64,000 nt of DNA, taken from positions 641,408 through 705,407 of the forward strand of contig CAWDBV010000002.1 in NCBI GenBank assembly GCA_963800705.1, in the 5' to 3' direction. Position 1 is the first letter of the stretch, and each line of letters starts with the position of its first letter. The notes beneath the pieces are model-generated. The model worked only from the letters and a program-made list of their open reading frames with translations. It was not told where the DNA came from and did no database searches. Made by a program: the position numbers and the translations under genes. This DNA comes from CAWDBV01 sp963800705 (GTDB lineage: Bacteria > Actinomycetota > Thermoleophilia > Solirubrobacterales > 70-9). Below are positions 37,182-45,163 of this stretch, piece after piece.

Positions 37182-37565
37182 TCAGGGAGCGAGCGGGGCC
37201 CCGTGCCCAGCGAGGCGCCCGCCCACCGAGTCGGCGATGGCGCCCAGGCTCAACGGCCGGCGGAGCAGGGCCGCCCAGGGCAGGTGCTGCACGAGCTCCT
37301 GGGCCAGGTCGACCCCTCCGGCGATCCCAATCAGGCGGGCCCCTGCGCGCGCCAGCGCCTCGATGGCTCCCGCTTCGAGCCGCTGACCCGCGAGATCGAC
37401 GATGATGACCTGCGGTCGCCGCGAGCCGGGGAGGGCGAGCGTGGTGAGCGCCTCCCGGAGCGTCCCGAAGCCGACGACGTCGTATCCCCGCTCGATGAGC
37501 TCGGCCCCCAGACAGGCCCGCGTCCAGTGATCCGCATCGACAATCCACACGACCGGCTCGTCCAC
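37182..37565 (-). CDS. Degenerate response-regulator receiver domain protein
   Basis: 127 residues, a single receiver-like domain without an output domain. The acid pocket is altered: VDADHWTRACLGAELI keeps one Asp pair position as VDAD, the phospho-acceptor strand reads VIIVDLAGQRLEAG with D present, but the conserved Lys strand is LLRRPLSLG (Arg in place of Lys). GTG start at 37565, ending 30 bases before the MBOAT start, so probably co-expressed. It may sense an acylation-related signal without phosphorylation; that is inference. Confidence 0.65.
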   Translation of the reverse strand: MDEPVVWIVDADHWTRACLGAELIERGYDVVGFGTLREALTTLALPGSRRPQVIIVDLAGQRLEAGAIEALARAGARLIGIAGGVDLAQELVQHLPWAALLRRPLSLGAIADSVGGRLAGHGAPLAP

Positions 37566-37876
37566 GTCGCCCTCCGAGTATCAATCATGCGTCGTCCAGT
37601 CTGCCGGAGGCCAGATGACGCCGCGAAATACGTAAAGGGCCCAGGCGCCGGTGAGGAACGACCTGGGAACTTTCGACTCCGGCCGGCGAGAGGCAGGCCG
37701 GCATCGTCCCGCCTCCGCGCCATTGTCAAGCGCAGCCGTGTCCAGCCGGGCCAGCAAAAGATCAGGCCAGGGGCGGTCGAGGGTCGGAAGACGGGGTAGG
37801 TTTTTTTCTTACGTGAAGGCTTCGCGGGAACGGTCTGAGGCGCTCGACTTCCGGCGGCTGGGTTAAACTGCCGCGC
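37566..37876. other. 310-base gap without recognised gene
   Basis: No convincing coding frame on either strand. It should contain the promoter of the receiver-MBOAT operon (leftward) and that of the small membrane protein at 37877 (rightward). A T-run TTTTTTTC at 37801-37808 is the only clear low-complexity feature. Confidence 0.4.
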
Positions 37877-38107
37877 ATGGGCGCCGATCCGTCCCAGATG
37901 ATCGAGACGTTCTCCCCGCCGGTCGTGAAGCGGCGGCGTCGTCGCCGCAAGCACGACCAGGGCCGGCTGAAGCGCCACCTCACCCTCCGCAGGGTGCAGC
38001 GCATGATCCTGTTCGTCGTCCTGGGCTCCGGTGTCGTGGCGGCCAGCGTCGCGATGGCCCTCAACATGGCCATCGAGCAACAGACCCAGACGGCCCCTGT
38101 CCCCTGA
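37877..38107 (+). CDS. Small basic single-span membrane protein
   Basis: 76 residues: a cluster of eight or more Arg/Lys near residues 18-40 (VVKRRRRRRKHDQ, LKRHLTLRR) followed by one membrane helix (MILFVVLGSGVVAASVAMAL) and a short outside tail. The basic face would sit on the cytoplasmic side. No family recognised. It is convergent with the membrane protein at 38130. Confidence 0.5.
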   Translation: MGADPSQMIETFSPPVVKRRRRRRKHDQGRLKRHLTLRRVQRMILFVVLGSGVVAASVAMALNMAIEQQTQTAPVP

Positions 38108-38129
38108 TCGAGGTCCTGGGGAGCCCGGC

Positions 38130-38720
38130 TCAGTCGCGCACGGCGGAGATCACGATCGCGAGGGCGAGGAGCGTATCGAGGGCACAGCAAAACTCGGCCA
38201 TCGAGCGGGCCACCACCCGGTTGACCGAGTGGTGATAGACGTCCCACGCTGTATGGCCGAGCAGCCCGGCCGCGACGATGTACGCGCCCGCATCCCCCCC
38301 GACGATCAGCGCGATCGCCGCGGCTGTCCCGAAACCGACCATCGCAATCGACTGGAGCGGCAGTCCGTCCCTCGGACGGGCCGCTCCTCGCAGCAAGCCG
38401 TAGACGACGAAAAAGGCCGCCAGGCCCAGAAAGACCCACGTCGCGTCGAAGGGGACGACCCCGACGCTGGTGGCGGTGATGGCGACGAAGGTGCCGAAGA
38501 ACAGCGGCCACGCCGCCGAGGGCTTCTGCAGAGCGGCCGCGCCGAGGTACACGAGCCCCGACGCGGCGAGGATCGGGGCCAGGTCGCTGCCACTCGACAT
38601 GTCACGCGCGACGAACCCCGCCAGGGCGATGCCTGCCAGGATCGGCCACCACTTCAAGGAGCGCCACACCGCTCGGGGCGAGGCCGCGCTGTGGGAGGGG
38701 TTGGATCCGCTGGCTGTCAT
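38130..38720 (-). CDS. Polytopic membrane protein of about 196 residues
   Basis: Five to six predicted helices, for example WPILAGIALAGFVARDMSS, LAPILAASGLVYLGAAAL, WPLFFGTFVAITATSVGVVP, VFLGLAAFFVVYGLLRG and AAAIALIVGGDAGAYIVAAGLLG, ending in HTAWDVYHHSVNRVVAR. The HTAWD.YHH motif recalls small membrane proteins of unknown function in Actinobacteria and Myxococcota. ATG at 38720; the upstream membrane gene ends 11 bases before, so the two are probably one transcript. Substrate unknown. Confidence 0.65.
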   Translation of the reverse strand: MTASGSNPSHSAASPRAVWRSLKWWPILAGIALAGFVARDMSSGSDLAPILAASGLVYLGAAALQKPSAAWPLFFGTFVAITATSVGVVPFDATWVFLGLAAFFVVYGLLRGAARPRDGLPLQSIAMVGFGTAAAIALIVGGDAGAYIVAAGLLGHTAWDVYHHSVNRVVARSMAEFCCALDTLLALAIVISAVRD

Positions 38721-38731
38721 GTGGGCATCTC

Positions 38732-39718
38732 CTATCCAGACCGTCGAGCGAGGCCCGGCGCGAGCCAAGGCCGATCCAGGCGAGGACGAGGATGGTGAAC
38801 GTGGCCCAGATCGAGAATCGATGCGAGCGCCGCCGCATCCGGCACCACGAGGCTCTGACCCCGCCGCGCCTGCCAGAGCAACAGGAGAAACAGAGAGGCA
38901 TAGCTTGCCGCGGCGGCCAGCACGGCCCTCACGCGGATCGTCTCGGACCGTCGCCATCGCCGCACGCCGACGGCGATCAGCGCGAGCGCCTGGATCGCGT
39001 GCAGGCCGATGAAGTGGGCAACCCGCATGTCGCCGTGCTCCCGGCTCCACCCCGTCACCGGCACCCCGGGACCCCCGTCCAGCCCGCCGACCGAATGTGC
39101 GCCCACGACCGTCATCCGCTCCCCGGCGCGGGCGTCCGCAAGCTGCGCCGCGGTCGGCCGGGTCATCAGCGGGCCGGTCAGCGCGCCGAGGATGGTGATC
39201 GTGATGCCGAGGCGAAGGCCCCACCCGAGCGGGCGGTCGGTGAACCGCTGCCGCCACAGCGCGACGGCCACCGCGATGCTCACCAGCGTCTGCAGGATGA
39301 TCGCGCTGCCCATGACGAAGAACACCACCGTATTGAACGGCGTCGACACGTTGAAATGGCTCGCCGTTCCCCGCCAGGCCTGCAGGTCGATGAGCGCCAC
39401 CTCCAGCACGAACACGATCGCGGTCGTCCAGCCCACGGCGCGGCGGACGCGCGGCCAGTCCAGCAGCCGCCCGAAGATCCAGGCGAGCGTGAGGCTGTAG
39501 ACGGCGGTGGAGACCGCGAACTTGAACGGCTTGAGCCAGGCGCGCGCGCCGCCGATGATGCGCGGATCGACGAGCACGCCCACCAGGGAAGCGCCGGCCA
39601 CGGCGATCATCAGGACGCCCACGGCCGTCAGCGGCGGGCTCGCGCGCCAGAGGCGATCGAGCAGCGCGGCTGCCCGAGCCCTGGCCGTGGTCGGGGTGGC
39701 GCCCCGCAGCGGATCCAT
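38732..39718 (-). CDS. Polytopic membrane protein of about 328 residues
   Basis: ATG at 39718. Eight or so helices (LTAVGVLMIAVAGASLVGVL, VSTAVYSLTLAWIFGRLL, VGWTTAIVFVLEVALIDLQ, GLRLGITITILGALTGPLM) with conserved HFNVSTPFNTVVFFVMG, HSVGGLDGG and MRVAHFIGLHAIQALALI segments, which include three His that might bind haem or metal. The C-terminus may be shifted near 38830: one frame ends RRSG at 38732, another reads FSIWATFTILVLAWIG, a better last helix. I recognise it only as a conserved membrane family of unknown role. Confidence 0.62.
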   Translation of the reverse strand: MDPLRGATPTTARARAAALLDRLWRASPPLTAVGVLMIAVAGASLVGVLVDPRIIGGARAWLKPFKFAVSTAVYSLTLAWIFGRLLDWPRVRRAVGWTTAIVFVLEVALIDLQAWRGTASHFNVSTPFNTVVFFVMGSAIILQTLVSIAVAVALWRQRFTDRPLGWGLRLGITITILGALTGPLMTRPTAAQLADARAGERMTVVGAHSVGGLDGGPGVPVTGWSREHGDMRVAHFIGLHAIQALALIAVGVRRWRRSETIRVRAVLAAAASYASLFLLLLWQARRGQSLVVPDAAALASILDLGHVHHPRPRLDRPWLAPGLARRSG

Positions 39719-39861
39719 GGACGGCTCCTCGGGTGTCGTCAATCTCACCATCTCCTCCCGTGGCGATGGAACGTGATGGAAGATGGGCTCGCGCCCGGAA
39801 AACGTGTACACGCCGTCCCTGACGGGCGTGAAAGTGCGGGGCAGTGTCGAGGGCGAGCCGG

Positions 39862-41233
39862 TTATTTGCCTGTGTAGCTGACGCGCCAGATGGAGTTGGA
39901 GCCGTCGTCGGTGACGAGCAGGGAGCCATCGGGGGCGAGGGTCACGCCCACCGGGCGGCCCCAGACGTTGCCCTCGGCTGTCACGAAGCCGGTGAGGAAG
40001 TCCTGATATTCCCCGCTGGCCCGGTCCTGCTGCTGCAGGGGCACGCGGATCACCTGGTAGCCGGTACGGACCGAGCGGTTCCACGAGCCGTGCTCGGCGG
40101 CGAAGATGTCCCCCTGGTATTCGGCGGGGAACTGCTTGCCCTCGTAGAACATCAGCTGCAGCGAGGCGAAGTGCGGCTGCAGGAGCACGTCGGGGACGAT
40201 GACCTTGTCCCGGAGCTCGGGGTGTTTGCCCTGGTGGTCGGGGTCCTGGTTGGCGCCGATGTAGTACTAGGGCCAGCCGTAGAAGCCGCCGTCCTTGACG
40301 CTGGTGATGTAGTCGGGGACCAGGTTGTCGCCCAGCCCATCCCGTTCGTTCACCGAGGTCCATAGCTGGCCGGTGCGCGGGTTGACGGCGATGCCGACCG
40401 GGTTGCGGATGCCCGAGGCGTAGACGCGCATGCCGCCCCCCTCCGGATCGAACTCCAGGATGTTGGCCCGGTGCCGCTCGCCCTCGTTGCTGTCCGGGTC
40501 GTCCTTGTTCGTGAGCGAGCCGACCGAGACGAACATCTTCTTGCCGTCGAGGGAGAAGGCGACGTCCCGGGTCCAGTGTCCGCCGCCGCGAAGGCGGCCC
40601 CCGCCAGGCAGGTCGGCGACCTTCTGGGCGGGGCCGCGCGCGGTGAGGTCCCCGCTGCGGTAGGGGAACGCGCACCACCTGATCCGTGTTGGCGACGTAG
40701 AGCCAGCTCGGCTCGCCCGTGGGTGGGTAAAAGGCGATGCCGAACGGTTTGCGCAGGTCGCGCGCGAACACCTGGTTCTCCCGGGCGCGGCCCTCGGCGT
40801 CGACGCCGCGGAAGACGCGCACGAGGTCGTCATCGCTCTCCGCCACGAAGAAGTCGCCGTTGGGGGCGGTGCGGATCAAGCGCGGGTTCGACAGCCCCTG
40901 CGCGTAGAGCTGCACCTTGAAGCCGGCGGGCGCTTGCGGCCAGGCTCCCTCGGGCCGGGGCACCAGGTCCGGGCCGTTGTCCGAGGAGGGGGTGGTGAAC
41001 GGGGGCGGCAGGTCGCTGGCCGTGATCTTGTGGGTCCGGCCGGGGCTCTGCGCGCGGTAGTCGGCGAAGGGGCTCGAGGTCCCCGTGGCGGACGTCGATC
41101 CCGGCTTCCCGGGGGCGCCGCCTGTCGCGGTGGTCTTGCAGCCCGCGCTGCCGAGGGTGAGGGCGACCAGGGCGGCCAGCACCGCTGCCTGGTCGAGGCG
41201 CGAAATGATAGGAATGGCGTGGACGGTGCTCAC
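39862..41233 (-). CDS. PQQ-dependent sorbosone dehydrogenase-like lipoprotein, with amber codon
   Basis: Signal with lipobox ALTLGSAGCKTT. The propeller entry is FKVQLYAQGLSNPRLIRTAP, NGDFFVAESDDDLVRVFRG. After a shift near 40662-40666 (C run) the frame continues DVAFSLDGKKMFVSVGSLTN, GIRNPVGIAVNPRTGQLW and VKDGGFYGWP, then a TAG at about 40268-40270 where homologues have Trp (GWP-W-YYIGAN). Beyond it the same frame continues HFASLQLMFYEGKQFP, IFAAEHGSWNRS and VTDDGSNSIWRVSYTGK to 39862. A single G to A change makes the stop. Related in fold, not in modules, to the protein at 18234-21485. PQQ and sugar substrate inferred from the family. Confidence 0.8.
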
Positions 41234-41419
41234 GGCCCGTACTCTAGGTCGAGGCCGGTGAACGGGGAAGCGGATGATACACGCAGCCTTCGACGTTCAG
41301 GGTCGGGGCGCTGCTGGGTCGGGGTGGTTGCGGGGGAGGGCAGGGTGTCGCAGGTTGGTGCCACGGTCCTGGTGGTGGACTGGTGCTCGGGGTCTGTCCA
41401 GCCCACAAAGGAGCCCAAA

Positions 41420-42340
41420 ATGAAGCTGCCGACGAATCCGCCGACGAATCTGCCGACCGTGCTCGTGCCCTTGCTCGCCTCGGGCGCGATCCTCGTCGCC
41501 ACCCCGGCCTGGGGCGGACCCCCGGAGGCCGTCCCGTCCCTGGACGTCCCCTACGTGGCCACCCCTCCCGAGGTGGTCCAGGTGATGCTCGCCCTGGCCA
41601 AGGTCCAGCGCGGCGACACGGTCTACGATCTGGGATCGGGCGACGGCCGCCTCGTGGTCACCGCCGCCGAGCGTTTCGGCGCCCGCGGCATGGGCGTGGA
41701 CATCGACCCGCAACGGGTGGCGGAGGCGCGGACCAACGCCCGCCGAGCCGGCGTCAGCGGAAAGGTGGAGTTCAAGCAGGCCGACCTCTTCGGGATCGAT
41801 CTGCGGCCGGCCAGCGTGCTGACCATGTACCTCTTGCCGGACGTGAACCTGAAGCTTCGCCCCCGCATCCTCGAGCAGCTTCGCCCCGGCGCGCGCGTGG
41901 TGTCTCACGACTTCGGCATGGCCGAGTGGCAGCCCGACGCCCAGCGAACCGTGGGTGAGCACTGCGTGTTCCTGTGGATCGTGCCCGCCAAGGTCGCCGG
42001 CACCTGGGACTGGACGGTGCCGCTCACCTCCGGACCCCGGCAATACGCCGCGAACCTGGACCAGCGCTTTCAGCAGGTGGCGGGCACGGCGCTCGCCGGG
42101 AACCCCGGCCCGGACACGCCCGGAAGCGGCGGCCAAAGCAAGATCCCCCTGACGGAAATCAAGCTTGTCGGAGATCAGCTGGCCTTCACCATTCGCGATC
42201 CCGGCGGGCCGGAGGGGCGGCCCCTCGTCATGCAGTACCAGGGCTCGGTCTCGAACGGCACCACCAGCGGCGTCGTCACCATCATCGAGGGCGCCTCGTC
42301 CGCCCAGGTCCCCTGGAACGCCCGCCGGCAGGTGAAATGA
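41420..42340 (+). CDS. Exported class I SAM methyltransferase
   Basis: 306 residues; ATG at 41420 after AAAGGAG. The first 30 residues look like an export signal (VLVPLLASGAILVATPAWGG), which is unusual for a SAM enzyme. The methyltransferase domain follows: VPYVATPPEVVQVMLALAK, motif I VYDLGSGDGRLVVTAAERFG, DIDPQRVAEARTNARRAGV, VLTMYLLPDVNLKLRPRI. A C-terminal domain of about 100 residues is beta-rich (KIPLTEIKLVGDQLAFTIRD, VMQYQGSVSNGTTSGV). Such secreted methyltransferase-like proteins occur in Myxococcota and Planctomycetota; whether they methylate anything outside the cytoplasm is unknown. Intact frame. Confidence 0.85.
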   Translation: MKLPTNPPTNLPTVLVPLLASGAILVATPAWGGPPEAVPSLDVPYVATPPEVVQVMLALAKVQRGDTVYDLGSGDGRLVVTAAERFGARGMGVDIDPQRVAEARTNARRAGVSGKVEFKQADLFGIDLRPASVLTMYLLPDVNLKLRPRILEQLRPGARVVSHDFGMAEWQPDAQRTVGEHCVFLWIVPAKVAGTWDWTVPLTSGPRQYAANLDQRFQQVAGTALAGNPGPDTPGSGGQSKIPLTEIKLVGDQLAFTIRDPGGPEGRPLVMQYQGSVSNGTTSGVVTIIEGASSAQVPWNARRQVK

Positions 42341-42355
42341 CCTCCCCCTGGACCG

Positions 42356-44003
42356 TCAGGCCAGCCGCTCGATGCCGGGACGGAACGTCTCGATGGCGAA
42401 CGAGGCGGCCGTCTCGATGGGGGCGCCGAGACGGCTCACGAAGGGCATCACGCGCACGTCGGTTCGCCAGCTTCGCTGATCGATCCGGAAGCGGAGATAG
42501 CCCCGCCAGCCGTTGTGGAACTTGAGGTGGGGGTTGGCGGCCAGGATGGCCATCGCCGCCGGGGGAGGCGGCGATGCCGTCGCCGCTCGACGAGAGAGCG
42601 GGGCACACCAGCTCCGAGGCCACGGTGGCCGAGCGGGGATCGTCGAAGTTCTCCTTCACGTCGCCGATCCAGGTGCGGTGGTCGTCGCCGGTGAGCACCA
42701 CCGGGTTGAGGGGCCCTCGCTCGGCGAAGAAGCGGGTCAGGCGCTGGCGGGCGGCCGGGTAGCCGTCCCACTTGTCGCGGTTGCTCAGCCGGACGCCGCG
42801 CTCGGCCGTCGGGTAAACCCGCTGGGCCAGAAAGATCCCCTGGGCGAGCGCGTTCCAGCGGGCGTTCGATCCCTGCAGGCCACGGCGCAGCCAGGCCTCC
42901 TGCCGCAGTCCCAGCATGCTCGCCGCTCTGCTGTCAGGTGGCTCGGGAGCGGGCCGCGTCCAGCCGTTGCGGCTGGGGGGCAGGCTGCGGTACTGGCGGG
43001 TGTCCAGCAGGTGCAGATCGAGCAGATCGCCGAAGCCGAGCCGCCGGTAGAGCAACATGTCGGGGCCGTTCGGCCGCGCGCTCGACCGCAGGGGCATGTG
43101 CTCGTAGAAGGCCTGGTAGGCCGCCGCGCGGCGCTGAGCGAACCGGTCGGTGTCCTCCCCGCGGATGTCGAAGCCGCCTCCGTAGTTGTCGACCACCTCA
43201 TGGTCATCCCAGATCACGATCCAGGGGAAGAAGGCGTGGGCGGCCTGCAGGAGCGGATCGGACTTGTAGAGCGCGTAGCGATTCCGGTAGTCCGCCAGGG
43301 TCGTCACCTCGGGCCCGTTGTGCTGCCGGACCGCCTGCGGATCGACCCCACCTTCGTAGATGTAGTCACCGAGGTGGACGACGAAGTCGAGATCCTCGGC
43401 GCACAGGTGCTGAAAGCCCGTGTAGTGCCCCGTCTGCCAGTCCAGGCAGGAGGTGGCCGCGAAGTGCAGGCGGTCCAACCGGGCGCCGCTCGCCGGGGCG
43501 GTCCGGGCCCTCCCGATGGGGGACACCTCCGAGCCGACCCGGAAGCGGTACCAGTACCAGCTCCCCGGGGCGAGACCGGCGATCTCGGCGTGGACCGAAT
43601 GGGCCAGCCCGGGGACGGCGATGGCCTCGCCTTGCGACACGACCGCGCTCATCTTGTCGTCGGTGGCCACCTGCCAGCTCACCGCCACCGGCTCGGGCGG
43701 CATCCCGCCACCGTGGAAGGGATTGGGCGCCAGGCGGGTCCAGAGCACGAAGCCGTCCGGGGTGGGATTGCCCGAGGCGACCCCCAGGGTGAAGAGATCG
43801 GCCGGCAACACGGGCGTCGGCCCGGACTTCGGGGCTGGCGCTGGCGCTGGCGTGGGGGCTGGCGCTGGCGCTGGCTGGGGCGCTGGCGCGGGGACGACCG
43901 GCGCACCGGGCGGTGCGGCTCGGGTGAGTGAGCACCCGGCCCAGGCAGCCGCGCTCGAAAGCAGCGCGCGCCGACTCGGTCCCGGTGGTTCCCGTCGCTT
44001 CAT
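42356..44003 (-). CDS. phoD: PhoD-type alkaline phosphatase/phosphodiesterase, one frameshift
   Basis: Tat-like leader (RRALLSSAAAWAGCS), a Pro/Ala-repeat spacer (PAPAPTPAPAPAPKSG), then the N-terminal PhoD domain (FTLGVASGNPTPDGFVLWT) and catalytic domain with FVVHLGDYIYEGG, WIVIWDDHEVVDNYGG, LDTRQYRS and VVLTGDDHRTWIGD, which carry the metal-binding Asp and His residues. The frame breaks near 42560, in a G run; it resumes with AILAANPHLKFHNGWRGYLRF and ends at 42356. Exported Ca/Fe-dependent phosphomonoesterase. ATG at 44003. The short gap to the exported methyltransferase is convergent. Confidence 0.9.
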
Positions 44004-44109
44004 GCCGGCACTCTACGCGGGAACTTTTCGCGCGAGCTATTACGATTTTCAGGCTGGCGATTCTCCCGGTCCTCGAGGCGCGGGTTTTTCCTCGACAAAA
44101 GCCTATTTT

Positions 44110-45135
44110 TTACATGTTGATGGCCGTCTCGCCTTCGCCGAGGCCGTGTCGCTGCCAGGACGGTCGGGTCACCTGGCAGGACGGAACGGGCCGGTCGTCG
44201 ACCCGGTACGGCTCGTAGCGCGCGTCGCGGAACATGTCCATGATGGACGCGGCCAGCCGCGGGTGCGTCGGCTCCAGGAAGCGCAGGGTTTCGAGGCGGC
44301 CCTCCTGATCCAGGCACAGCCGCACCGAAGGCCGGGCGCCCCGCAGCCCGGCACCGAACTCCAGCGGGCTGCGCGGCGGATCGAGCTTCCGCGGGCGGGC
44401 CGTCTCCAGGATGGGCGGCGGGCGGCGTGGTGCCGGCACGGCGGCCCCGGGCTGGCGGCGGGCGGCGGGGACCGGCTCGACCTGCGGCAAGATCTCCAGC
44501 GAGGGCGGCCCCGCCCGGGATCCCGGGATCTCGGCGATCTCCAGGGTGATGACCGCCTCCGGCTCGAAGGGCACGTCGAAGCGGCGCTCGATTCGCAGCA
44601 GCGGCCCGGGGCGGCCCGCCTCGAAGCGGATGGCCTGCACCTCCACCTGCACCACGTGCGTGGTGGCCGGCTCCGAACCGGGGGTGGGCATCAGCCGGGC
44701 GCCGGCGGCGGCGGACACCCAGTACAGCCGCACGGCCGGCGACAGGCGGGTGCGGTAGGCGACGTTGAGGACCCGCGGGGCCGCATCCGGCACCGGCGGA
44801 GCTCCGGTCCTGGATCGCACGGCGGCGGCCGCCTCGGCCCGGCGCCCCGGGCAGGCCAGCGCGACCTCCTGCCACAGCGACGCGGACTGCGCCGTGTGCC
44901 CGGCGGCGTCGGCGGCCCTGGCGGCGGCGATGCGCTCCGTGCAGCAGTCCGGTTCGCTCGAGCGGCAGGGGGCCGAAGGCAGCCGCGCCTCCAGGTACGC
45001 CGACTCCACCAGCTCGGGGGAGGCGCCGGCCCCGGGCGCGTGCCCGCAGGCCATCGGCGCGCCGGCCGCCATCGCCGCGAGCACTCCGGGAACCCATAGC
45101 GGGCGCTGTATCGCCATCGTCGAAGGATGGTTCAC
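44110..45135 (-). CDS. TonB C-terminal-like lipoprotein
   Basis: About 335-341 residues from a GTG at 45135 or ATG at 45117. Signal with Cys in AAGAPMACGHAPG. A middle part is rich in Cys (CRSSEPDCCTERIAAA) and Ala; a Pro-rich link (VPAPRRPPPILETARPR) precedes a TonB-like end: PSVRLCLDQEGRLETLRFLE, AASIMDMFRDARYEPYRVDD. The last motif is the TonB-C 'R.A.YEPy..dGrPV' signature. As a lipoprotein it differs from normal inner-membrane TonB, so it may act at the outer membrane or as a scaffold. Intact. Confidence 0.75.
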   Translation of the reverse strand: MNHPSTMAIQRPLWVPGVLAAMAAGAPMACGHAPGAGASPELVESAYLEARLPSAPCRSSEPDCCTERIAAARAADAAGHTAQSASLWQEVALACPGRRAEAAAAVRSRTGAPPVPDAAPRVLNVAYRTRLSPAVRLYWVSAAAGARLMPTPGSEPATTHVVQVEVQAIRFEAGRPGPLLRIERRFDVPFEPEAVITLEIAEIPGSRAGPPSLEILPQVEPVPAARRQPGAAVPAPRRPPPILETARPRKLDPPRSPLEFGAGLRGARPSVRLCLDQEGRLETLRFLEPTHPRLAASIMDMFRDARYEPYRVDDRPVPSCQVTRPSWQRHGLGEGETAINM

Positions 45136-45163
45136 GGCAAACTCGATTTTCGAGCGCGCTTGC

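Noticed and set aside
40268..40270. TAG as a recoded sense codon
   Set aside because: No other gene here uses in-frame TAG, and an error or simple nonsense mutation is much more likely.
38732..41233. An 833-codon frame joining the sorbosone dehydrogenase to a membrane protein
   Set aside because: The dehydrogenase changes frame at about 40665 and ends at 39862; the membrane protein has its own start at 39718.
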